A stretch of 5,004 bases of DNA. It comes from Nitrosomonadales bacterium (GTDB taxonomy: Bacteria; Pseudomonadota; Gammaproteobacteria; Burkholderiales; Sulfuricellaceae). The position numbers and the translations under genes are program-made. Under the pieces are notes generated by a model. That model saw only the letters and a list, made by a program, of their open reading frames with translations. It did not search any database and had not been told where the DNA came from. This document shows positions 1 to 5,004 of this stretch, piece after piece (position 1 is the first letter of the stretch; each line of letters begins with the position of its first letter). The stretch is from positions 7,037 through 12,040 of the forward strand of contig PQAG01000057.1 of assembly GCA_003104895.1 (NCBI GenBank), in the 5' to 3' direction.

Positions 1-1628
1 GTGTCGGCGTTGGCCATGACTTTCAGGCGCGCCACCTCGTCCGCCCAGCCCAGCAGGGTGGCCATTTCCGGCGAGAACTCGGCTTCCATGGTGGGCACTT
101 CGCCGGCATAGACATGGCCGCTGCCGCCGTCGATGGTGATGATGTCGCCCTCGTGCAGGGTGGTGTCGCCGATGACCGCGTTGCGCAGCTGGTCGTTGAT
201 CACGATCTGCTCGCAGCCGGAGACGCAGGGCTTGCCCATGCCGCGCGCCACCACGGCGGCGTGCGAGGTCTTGCCGCCGCGGCTGGTGAGGATGCCCTGG
301 GCCTGGAAGAAACCGTGGATGTCTTCCGGCTTGGTTTCCTCTCGTACCAGAATGATTCTTTCGCCGGCGCGGCCCCGTGTTTCCGCCGTGTCGGCATCGA
401 ACACGATCTTGCCCGAAGCCGCGCCGGGAGAGGCAGGCAGGCCCTGGGCCAGCGATTTTCCCTTGAAATTCGGCGACAGTTGCGGCACCAGCAACTGTTC
501 CAGCACCTGAGGTTCGATGCGCAGAAGGGCCCGTTCCTTGCTGATCAGTCCTTCCTCGAACATTTCTACCGAAGTGCGCACCATGGCGCGCGCGTTCATC
601 TTGCCGTTGCGGGTCTGCAGGCAGTAGAGCACGCCTTTTTCAATGGTGAATTCGAAATCCTGAACTTCGTGATAATGGGATTCCAGGCGGTCATGCAGCA
701 CCATCAGCTGGCGGTGAATCTCCGGCATTTCCCGCTCCATTTCCGCGATCGGCTTGGGAGTGCGGATCCCCGCCACCACATCCTCGCCCTGTGCATTGGT
801 GAGGTATTCGCCATAGATCACATTTTCGCCGGTGCCGGGGTTGCGCGTGAAGCCCACACCCGTGCCGGAATCGTTGCCCATGTTGCCGAACACCATGGTG
901 CAGATGTTGACCGCGGTGCCGTTGGCCTGTTCCCTGGTGATCCTGAACTGCTTGCGGTAGTCCACCGCGCGCTTGCCCATCCAGGAGCGGAACACCGCGC
1001 CGACGGCGATTTCCAGCTGTTGCGAGGGGTCATGAGGGAAAGGTTTGCCGCTCTGGCGCGCGACGATGGAAAGGAATTCTCCGGCCAGTTCGCGCAGGTG
1101 TCCGGCGCTGAGATCGACATCCTGCAGTGCGCCATACTTGTGCTTGATCGCCGCCATCTGGTCCTTGAAATGCACGCCGGGAATGCCCAGGGCTATCTCG
1201 CCGAACAGTTGGATGAAACGCCGGTAGGCATCCCAGGCAAAGCGTTCGTTTCCGGTCTGCTTGATCAGCCCCTGCAGGGAGGTTTCATTCAGGCCCAGGT
1301 TGAGGATGGTATCCATCATTCCCGGCATGGACATGGCCGAGCCGGAACGCACCGACACCAGCAGGGGATCGTCGCCGCTGCCGAAGCCCTTGCCGGTTTT
1401 CTGCTCCAGTGCGGCCATGTGGGTTTTGATGCCATCCATCAAGCCGTCCGGCAGCTGGCTCTTTTCCAGATAGGCGAGGCAGGCCTCGGTGCTGATGACA
1501 AAACCGGGCGGCACGTTCAGGCCGATCTGCGTCATTTCGCACAGATTGGCCCCTTTCCCGCCCAGCAGCATCTTGTTTTTACCGTCGCCTTCTTCAAAGG
1601 CGTAAATGTACTTTTTGCTGTCGGTCAT
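1..1628 (-). CDS. ppdK: Pyruvate, phosphate dikinase, N-terminal 542 residues (C-terminus beyond left edge)
   Basis: Cytoplasmic enzyme that interconverts pyruvate + ATP + Pi and PEP + AMP + PPi, serving gluconeogenesis or PPi-dependent glycolysis. Read on the minus strand from ATG 1628-1626, the product opens with the family start YIYAFEEG, then the ATP-grasp domain (about 1-345). That domain shows the LLGGKGANL loop (K25), SVRSGSAMSMPGMMDT (R94), and QDFEFTIEKG...LQTRNGK with D324, E326 and Q338 at the places of known ATP ligands. The swivelling phosphohistidine domain follows, with GGKTSHAAVVARGMGKPCVSG and catalytic H456, preceded by T454, the residue equivalent to the regulatory Thr of plant PPDK. 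The family is usually about 870-900 residues, so the PEP/pyruvate-binding barrel with its catalytic Cys is outside the window. A GGGGAAGG stretch at 1633-1640 is a reasonable ribosome site. The TSHAAVV motif alone would also allow PEP synthase, but the N-terminus and RSGSAMSMPGMMDT are specific to PPDK. No frameshift is seen. Confidence 0.97.
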   Translation of the reverse strand, partial: MTDSKKYIYAFEEGDGKNKMLLGGKGANLCEMTQIGLNVPPGFVISTEACLAYLEKSQLPDGLMDGIKTHMAALEQKTGKGFGSGDDPLLVSVRSGSAMSMPGMMDTILNLGLNETSLQGLIKQTGNERFAWDAYRRFIQLFGEIALGIPGVHFKDQMAAIKHKYGALQDVDLSAGHLRELAGEFLSIVARQSGKPFPHDPSQQLEIAVGAVFRSWMGKRAVDYRKQFRITREQANGTAVNICTMVFGNMGNDSGTGVGFTRNPGTGENVIYGEYLTNAQGEDVVAGIRTPKPIAEMEREMPEIHRQLMVLHDRLESHYHEVQDFEFTIEKGVLYCLQTRNGKMNARAMVRTSVEMFEEGLISKERALLRIEPQVLEQLLVPQLSPNFKGKSLAQGLPASPGAASGKIVFDADTAETRGRAGERIILVREETKPEDIHGFFQAQGILTSRGGKTSHAAVVARGMGKPCVSGCEQIVINDQLRNAVIGDTTLHEGDIITIDGGSGHVYAGEVPTMEAEFSPEMATLLGWADEVARLKVMANAD

Positions 1629-1632
1629 GGCG

Positions 1633-1640
1633 CCTTCCCC
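1633..1640 (-). promoter_or_regulatory. Shine-Dalgarno sequence of ppdK
   Basis: On the minus strand GGGGAAGG stands four bases before the ATG at 1628. It is purine-rich and supports that start codon, although the spacing is slightly short. Confidence 0.5.
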
Positions 1641-1662
1641 GAATATTCTCGCGAAACTGGAA

Positions 1663-1692
1663 ATAAAACCTGCTTTTGAATTTTGCGGCCAA
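1663..1692 (-). promoter_or_regulatory. Possible sigma-70 promoter of ppdK
   Basis: On the minus strand TTGGCC (1692-1687, four of six matches to TTGACA) and TTTTAT (1668-1663, four of six to TATAAT) are separated by 18 bases. The start of transcription would fall near 1656, giving a leader of about 28 bases. The match is weak and chosen by eye, and other pairs in this AT-rich stretch cannot be excluded. Confidence 0.25.
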
Positions 1693-1738
1693 ATCCTGCC
1701 TGGTGACAAGTGGATTGATGCGGTCAAATGGTTTAATC

Positions 1739-1757
1739 CGAAAAAAGCGATTTTTCG
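1739..1757. repeat. Inverted repeat CGAAAAA-n5-TTTTTCG upstream of gltX
   Basis: CGAAAAA (1739-1745) and TTTTTCG (1751-1757) are perfect complements around AGCGA. An overlapping shorter palindrome, GCGA-TTTT-TCGC, occupies 1747-1758. The element lies just upstream of the candidate -10 hexamer of gltX, where the -35 contact would normally be, so it could be an operator. It may equally be a chance product of A and T runs. Confidence 0.35.
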
Positions 1758-1759
1758 CG

Positions 1760-1765
1760 TAAAAT
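1760..1765 (+). promoter_or_regulatory. Candidate -10 element of gltX
   Basis: TAAAAT matches five of six bases of TATAAT and stands 67 bases before the gltX start codon. No good -35 hexamer is present 16-18 bases upstream (the 17-base position reads TCCGAA), so the promoter would be weak or need an activator. Transcription would begin near 1772, inside the T6 tract. Confidence 0.35.
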
Positions 1766-1776
1766 GCACCTTTTTT

Positions 1777-1804
1777 GCTGGCACCCGCGCTGCGGCTTGC
1801 CAGC
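1777..1804 (+). promoter_or_regulatory. Hairpin in the gltX 5' leader
   Basis: GCTGGCA (1777-1783) pairs perfectly with TGCCAGC (1798-1804). Inside the loop CCGC (1785-1788) pairs with GCGG (1792-1795) across a GCT triloop, with a small internal bulge between the two stems. The hairpin ends 28 bases before the gltX ATG. It has no T-run after it on either strand, so it is not an intrinsic terminator. Its role is unknown; a transcript-stabilising or translation-modulating leader structure is possible. Confidence 0.45.
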
Positions 1805-1832
1805 CCAATATTTACTTCGGCTTTCTTGAATC

Positions 1833-3257
1833 ATGGTTCGAACCCGTTTTGCCCCCAGCCCCACTGGCTACCTTCACATCGGCGGCGCGCGCACCGCGCT
1901 GTTTTCCTGGGCTTTTGCCCGCCTGAATCAAGGCACTTTCGTGCTGCGTATCGAGGATACCGATCTCGAGCGCTCCACGCCGGAATCGGTGCAGGCCATT
2001 CTTGACGGCATGAGCTGGCTCGGACTGGACTACGACGAGGGCCCGTTCTATCAGATGCAGCGCATGGACCGCTACAAGGAGGTGATCCAGCAGCTGCTGG
2101 ATGAAGGCAAGGCCTACTATTGCTATGCCAGCAAGGAAGAGCTGGATGCCATGCGCGAGGAGCAGGAAAAACGCGGCGAAAAACCGCGCTACGACCGGCG
2201 CTGGCGCGACTCGAAAGCCATTCCCCCGGCAGGCATCTCCCCCGTGGTGCGCTTCAAGACCCCGCTCGATGGCGCAGTCGTCATCGACGACCTGGTCAAG
2301 GGCCGCGTGGTGGTCGGCAACAGCGAGCTGGACGATCTCATCATTGCCCGCTCGGACGGCACGCCGACCTACAATTTCTGCGTGGTGGTGGACGACTGGG
2401 ACATGCAGATCACCCATGTCATCCGGGGTGACGACCATCTCAACAATACGCCGCGCCAGATCAACATCCTCAAGGCGCTGGGCGCGCCCCTGCCGCAGTA
2501 CGCCCATGTGCCGATGATCCTGGGCGCCGATGGCGAGCGTCTGTCCAAGCGTCACGGAGCGGTGTCGGTGATGCAGTACCAGGAAGACGGCTATCTGCCG
2601 GAAGCGCTGCTGAATTATCTCGCGCGATTGGGCTGGGCCAAGGGGGACGAGGAAATCTTCAGCATGGATCAGTTCGTCGAATGGTTCGACCTCGGCAGCA
2701 TCTCGAAATCGGCGGCCAAGTTCAACCCGGAAAAGCTGCTGTGGCTGAATCAGCAGTACCTCAAGCAGGCCGATGGGCAGCGTCTGGCCGAGCTGGCCAA
2801 GCCCTTCATCCGGCGCGATTGCTGCGATCCGGATGCAGGCGGCCCCGATCTCGCTACCGTGGCTGACCTGCTCAAGGAGCGGGTCAGCACCGTGGAGGAG
2901 CTGGCCGATGCGGCGGTGTATTTCTACCGCGCCCTGGATGCCGAGCCCTCACTGCTGGAGCAGCATGTTCCCCAGGATATTCTGCCGGTCATGGCGGAGA
3001 TGGCGGTGAAGTTCGCTGCCATTGAATGGACCCGCGAAGCCATTCACGAAGTCATGAAATCGACGGTTGCCGCGCATGGCCTCAAGCTGCCCAAAGTGGC
3101 GATGCCGCTGCGCGTGCTGGTGACGGGCGAATCCCAGACCCCCTCCGTCGATGCCGTGCTGGCCCTGATCGGCAAGGACGAAGTGGTGGCGCGCCTGAAA
3201 AAACAGCTGGCCCGGGTGGCAGGCGGTTTCATTGCGACACCGGGTGAAAGCTCATAA
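1833..3257 (+). CDS. gltX: Glutamyl-tRNA synthetase (class I, GluRS)
   Basis: Cytoplasmic enzyme that charges tRNA(Glu) with glutamate using ATP, feeding translation and tetrapyrrole synthesis. At 474 residues it has the usual bacterial length. The Rossmann fold opens with RFAPSPTGYLHIGGARTAL, where HIGG (15-18) is the GluRS form of the class I HIGH motif. VLRIEDTDLERS, DLIIARSDGTPTYNF and VIRGDDHLNNTPRQ follow, and RLSKR (236-240) is the KMSKS equivalent. The C-terminal half is the helical anticodon-binding region, including WLNQQYL. The zinc-ribbon ligands known in E. coli GluRS are mostly absent: C97 remains, but A99, W124 and D126 stand at the other three places. The start at 1833 is the first possible one, because an in-frame TGA lies at 1827. 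No Shine-Dalgarno sequence precedes it (the upstream bases read CTTTCTTGAATC). APSPTG followed by HIGG, and the ordinary catalytic insertions, fit GluRS rather than GlnRS. Confidence 0.98.
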   Translation: MVRTRFAPSPTGYLHIGGARTALFSWAFARLNQGTFVLRIEDTDLERSTPESVQAILDGMSWLGLDYDEGPFYQMQRMDRYKEVIQQLLDEGKAYYCYASKEELDAMREEQEKRGEKPRYDRRWRDSKAIPPAGISPVVRFKTPLDGAVVIDDLVKGRVVVGNSELDDLIIARSDGTPTYNFCVVVDDWDMQITHVIRGDDHLNNTPRQINILKALGAPLPQYAHVPMILGADGERLSKRHGAVSVMQYQEDGYLPEALLNYLARLGWAKGDEEIFSMDQFVEWFDLGSISKSAAKFNPEKLLWLNQQYLKQADGQRLAELAKPFIRRDCCDPDAGGPDLATVADLLKERVSTVEELADAAVYFYRALDAEPSLLEQHVPQDILPVMAEMAVKFAAIEWTREAIHEVMKSTVAAHGLKLPKVAMPLRVLVTGESQTPSVDAVLALIGKDEVVARLKKQLARVAGGFIATPGESS

Positions 3258-3260
3258 AAT
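3232..3260 (+). promoter_or_regulatory. Candidate promoter of surE-pcm-nlpD inside the end of gltX
   Basis: TTGCGA (3232-3237, four of six matches to TTGACA) and TAAAAT (3255-3260, five of six to TATAAT) are separated by exactly 17 bases. The -10 hexamer overlaps the gltX stop codon TAA (3255-3257). Transcription would begin near 3267, giving surE a leader of about 29 bases. No terminator is visible between gltX and surE, so read-through from gltX may add to this promoter. Confidence 0.42.
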
Positions 3261-3278
3261 CGCCTTGATACAGCGCTC

Positions 3279-3283
3279 AGGGA
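3279..3283 (+). promoter_or_regulatory. Weak, distant Shine-Dalgarno sequence of surE
   Basis: AGGGA is the only purine-rich candidate before the surE ATG. It is followed by 12 mostly A/T bases, longer than the usual 5-9. Initiation may rely partly on the unstructured A/T-rich stretch. Confidence 0.35.
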
Positions 3284-3295
3284 TAATAAAACTTA

Positions 3296-4036
3296 ATGCG
3301 AATTCTGCTTAGCAACGACGACGGATATTTTGCGCCTGGCCTGGCTGTTCTGGCCGAGACGCTGGCTTCCGTGGCGCAAGTCACCGTGGTGGCGCCGGAG
3401 CGCGACCGCAGCGGCGCGAGCAATTCGCTGACCCTGGACCGGCCCCTGATGCTGCGCCAGTCCAGCAGCGGTTTCCATTACGTCAACGGCACGCCGACCG
3501 ACTGCGTGCACCTGGCGGTGACCGGCATGCTCGACCACCTGCCGGACATGGTGATTTCCGGCATCAACCACGGTGCCAACATGGGCGACGACACCATCTA
3601 TTCCGGCACCGTGGCGGCGGCGACCGAGGGCTTTCTGCTCGGCGTCCCTGCCATCGCGGTCTCGCTGGTGAGCAGCCATCAGGGCCATTTCGCCACGGCC
3701 GCCAGGGTGGTGAAGGAAATGGTGGAGCGCTACCAGCGCCAGCCCTTGTCGCAGCCGGCGCTGCTCAACGTCAACGTGCCCGACGTGCCCTACGAGGCGC
3801 TGCAGGGCCTGGAAATCACGCGTCTGGGCAGGCGCCACAAAGCCGAGCCGGTGGTGAAGGCGGAGAATCCGCGCGGCCAGACCGTATACTGGGTGGGCGC
3901 GGCCGGACTGGCCCAGGATGCCGGGCCGGGAACGGATTTCGAAGCCGTGACGCGGCAAGCGGTTTCGGTCACCCCGCTGCAGATCGATTTGACCCATTAC
4001 CAGCAGATGAATAGTTTGAAAGGGTGGCTGGCATGA
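3296..4036 (+). CDS. surE: 5'/3'-nucleotidase SurE
   Basis: Metal-dependent cytoplasmic phosphatase that removes phosphate from nucleoside 5'- and 3'-monophosphates; some homologues also act as an exopolyphosphatase. It is a survival protein of stationary phase. The 246-residue product matches the usual length (about 250). The N-terminal MRILLSNDDGYFAPGL supplies the acidic metal pair D8-D9. VVAPERDRSGASNSLTL supplies S39, and the SGINHGANMGDDTIYSGTV segment (N91 and N95) supplies the Asn ligand and the conserved phosphate-binding loop. GTPTDCVHLA and the LNVNVPD stretch are further family signatures. The start is secure because the metal-binding loop begins within the first eight residues. 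The stop overlaps the pcm start by four bases (ATGA), implying translational coupling. All expected catalytic residues are present, and I see no disruption. Confidence 0.98.
   Translation: MRILLSNDDGYFAPGLAVLAETLASVAQVTVVAPERDRSGASNSLTLDRPLMLRQSSSGFHYVNGTPTDCVHLAVTGMLDHLPDMVISGINHGANMGDDTIYSGTVAAATEGFLLGVPAIAVSLVSSHQGHFATAARVVKEMVERYQRQPLSQPALLNVNVPDVPYEALQGLEITRLGRRHKAEPVVKAENPRGQTVYWVGAAGLAQDAGPGTDFEAVTRQAVSVTPLQIDLTHYQQMNSLKGWLA
4018..4024 (+). promoter_or_regulatory. Shine-Dalgarno sequence deciding the pcm start
   Basis: GAAAGGG lies inside the end of surE, eight bases before ATG 4033. This favours that ATG over the in-frame GTG at 4024, which overlaps the ribosome site itself and has no comparable sequence upstream. 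Confidence 0.55.
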
Positions 4037-4692
4037 ATGTCCGGATCAGCGGCATCGGCATGACCTCGCAGCGCACGCGCCTGCGCATGGTGGACCGCCT
4101 GCGCAGCCAGGGCATCAAGGACGAGGTCGTGCTGTCCGTGATGGGCTCCATTCCGCGCCATATTTTCATCGAGGAAGCCCTTTCCAGCCGGGCCTATGAA
4201 GATACCGCCCTGCCCATCGGCTTCGGCCAGACCATTTCCAACCCCTACACCGTGGCGCGCATGACCGAAATCCTGCGCAATGGCCAGGAGCTGGGCAAGG
4301 TGCTGGAAATCGGCACCGGCTGCGGCTACCAGTCGGCCGTGCTGGCCAAGCTGGCGCGCGAGGTCTTTACCGTGGAGCGGATTGCGCCCCTGCTGGCCAA
4401 GGCGCGCAAGAACCTGCGCGAAGCGCATTGCAGCAACGTGCGCGCACGCCATGCCGACGGCGGCATCGGCATCGCCGAGGCGGCTCCTTTTGACGCCATT
4501 ATCATGACCGCCGCCTCCACCCACATTCCCTCCGCGCTGCTGCAGCAGCTGGCAACCGGCGGGCGTCTGGTGATGCCGGTCGGCTCGGGCGAGCAGCAGC
4601 GCCTGCACCTGATCGAGCGCACGCCGAAAGAATATGTCGAAACCGTGCTCGAGGCGGTGAAATTCGTGCCGCTTCTGGCCGGGGTGATGTGA
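4033..4692 (+). CDS. pcm: Protein-L-isoaspartate O-methyltransferase
   Basis: SAM-dependent cytoplasmic methyltransferase that methylates L-isoaspartyl residues formed by spontaneous damage to Asn and Asp, starting their repair to normal aspartyl bonds. From ATG 4033 it has 219 residues, close to the roughly 208-220 usual for bacterial Pcm. Signatures in order are GSIPRHIFIEEALSSRAYED; PIGFGQTIS (61-69), the substrate-side loop with the conserved Ser; the SAM-binding motif VLEIGTGCGYQSAVLA (from 90); VFTVERI, with the acidic residue that holds the SAM ribose; FDAIIMTAA; and LATGGRLVMPVG. The start is chosen for its ATGA overlap with surE and the GAAAGGG ribosome site; an in-frame GTG at 4024 would add three residues. 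The neighbours surE and nlpD are the classical partners of pcm in Proteobacteria. Confidence 0.97.
   Translation: MNVRISGIGMTSQRTRLRMVDRLRSQGIKDEVVLSVMGSIPRHIFIEEALSSRAYEDTALPIGFGQTISNPYTVARMTEILRNGQELGKVLEIGTGCGYQSAVLAKLAREVFTVERIAPLLAKARKNLREAHCSNVRARHADGGIGIAEAAPFDAIIMTAASTHIPSALLQQLATGGRLVMPVGSGEQQRLHLIERTPKEYVETVLEAVKFVPLLAGVM
4681..4687 (+). promoter_or_regulatory. Shine-Dalgarno sequence of nlpD
   Basis: GGGGTGA, one base off the canonical GAGGTGA, lies inside the last codons of pcm and ends six bases before ATG 4694. It supports translation of nlpD from the shared transcript. Confidence 0.5.
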
Positions 4693-4693
4693 T

Positions 4694-5004
4694 ATGCGCC
4701 GGTTTGCCTTGCCGGCGCTGCTGCTGGTGCTGGGCGGCTGCGGCTCCACGCCGCACTATGCGCCGGTTCAGGATCGTCCGCAGGCGGGCAAGAGCGGCGC
4801 CAAAGCCACGGCCAGAAGCCGTGAAGGCGACTGGCGGCCGCAGACGCACGCGGTGCAGAAGGGCGATACGCTTTACGCCATCGCGCTCGAATATGGTTAT
4901 GACTACAAGGAACTGGCCGAGCTGAACGGCATTTCCCCGCCCTATGTGATCCGTATCGGCCAGCAGCTGCGCCTGAATCCGCAGGCTCAGACGCAAGCGC
5001 AAAC
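4694..5004 (+). CDS. nlpD: NlpD-like LysM lipoprotein, N-terminal 103 residues (C-terminus beyond right edge)
   Basis: Outer-membrane lipoprotein; in studied species NlpD activates a periplasmic amidase that splits septal peptidoglycan. The visible part begins MRRFALPALLLVLGGC, a short lipoprotein signal peptide with two Arg, a hydrophobic stretch and lipobox LGGC, so lipidation is predicted at C16. The residue after it is Gly rather than Asp, which predicts sorting to the outer membrane. A linker rich in Ala, Lys and Arg (about 20-50) leads to a LysM domain (about 52-95) with HAVQKGDTLYAIALEYG, LAELNGI and IRIGQQLRL, which binds peptidoglycan glycan chains. A Gln/Ala-rich stretch (PQAQTQAQ) then starts the next linker. 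The expected C-terminal LytM (M23-like) domain is outside the window and unverified. ATG 4694 is the only usable start, since an in-frame TGA lies at 4685. The name rests on the pcm neighbour plus this architecture. Confidence 0.87.
   Translation, partial: MRRFALPALLLVLGGCGSTPHYAPVQDRPQAGKSGAKATARSREGDWRPQTHAVQKGDTLYAIALEYGYDYKELAELNGISPPYVIRIGQQLRLNPQAQTQAQ

Larger units (their letters stand above)
1629..1832. other. Divergent intergenic region ppdK / gltX
   Basis: These 204 bases are visibly richer in A and T than the flanking genes and separate two genes transcribed away from each other, so promoters for both should lie here. The region also holds two perfect 7-bp inverted repeats (1739-1757 and 1777-1804) and a T6 tract (1771-1776). 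I see no tRNA, no small gene with a credible start and ribosome site, and no terminator (none is expected between divergent genes). Confidence 0.8.

Noticed and set aside
114..1679. A 521-codon open frame on the plus strand opposite ppdK.
   Set aside because: Its codons are exact antiparallel complements of the ppdK codons, so it stays open only because ppdK avoids TTA, CTA and TCA, as expected in a GC-rich genome. The translation shows no recognisable domain, while the minus-strand reading has every PPDK motif.
1777..1804. The gltX leader hairpin as an intrinsic terminator or attenuator.
   Set aside because: The T6 tract lies before the hairpin on the plus strand and would be A6 after it on the minus strand, so neither direction gives the stem-then-U-run of an intrinsic terminator. 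No alternative antiterminator stem or leader peptide was found.
1812..2555. A 247-codon minus-strand open frame opposite the first half of gltX.
   Set aside because: It lies in the same codon-complement register as gltX, has no recognisable domain, and is fully explained as a shadow of a certain gene.
3293..3997. A 234-codon minus-strand open frame opposite surE.
   Set aside because: It is in codon-complement register with surE, and its His/Arg/Gly-rich composition is typical of antisense translations.
4024..4033. GTG at 4024 as the pcm start.
   Set aside because: The in-frame ATG at 4033 has the GAAAGGG ribosome site at proper spacing and the typical ATGA overlap with surE; the GTG has neither.
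3997..4749. A 250-codon minus-strand open frame opposite pcm.
   Set aside because: It is in codon-complement register with pcm and shows no domain.
1..5004. A hidden defence system, mobile element, CRISPR array or other accessory locus.
   Set aside because: All bases are accounted for by five conserved housekeeping genes and short spacers. I saw no direct-repeat arrays, transposase motifs, integration sites or abrupt composition change apart from the ordinary AT-rich promoter region.

Overview
This is a GC-rich chromosomal window carrying ordinary housekeeping genes at high density. It contains five protein-coding genes, two of them cut by the window edges, and no RNA gene, mobile element or CRISPR array that I can see. 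The gene set, the order surE-pcm-nlpD and the protein sequences point to a Proteobacterium. A betaproteobacterium is most likely (my inference: a group such as the Nitrosomonadales or Gallionellales would fit), but I cannot fix the genus without a search.

Layout. Positions 1-1628 on the minus strand hold the N-terminal 542 residues of pyruvate, phosphate dikinase (ppdK); its C-terminal PEP/pyruvate barrel lies beyond the left edge. A 204-bp AT-richer divergent region (1629-1832) separates it from gltX (1833-3257, plus), which encodes glutamyl-tRNA synthetase. After a 38-bp gap come surE (3296-4036), pcm (4033-4692, overlapping surE by ATGA) and the start of nlpD (4694 onward, one base after pcm), all on the plus strand. 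This is the classical surE-pcm-nlpD stationary-phase/stress cluster, which in many Proteobacteria continues into rpoS; rpoS would be expected just right of the window but is not visible.

How the genes relate. SurE (nucleoside monophosphate phosphatase) and Pcm (repair of isoaspartyl damage in proteins) are survival functions, and NlpD is an envelope lipoprotein that in known species activates cell-wall amidases. Their tight spacing implies one transcript. gltX is probably upstream of, but not necessarily co-transcribed with, this cluster: a promoter-like pair overlaps the gltX stop codon. PPDK interconverts pyruvate and PEP and is transcribed away from the others.

I found no convincing undescribed system. 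The points most worth a second look are in the gltX leader (a T6 tract at the predicted transcription start, a 28-nt hairpin and no Shine-Dalgarno sequence), the promoter-like pair inside the end of gltX, and a GluRS that has lost most of its zinc ligands. Several long open frames on the opposite strands are shadows produced by codon bias.
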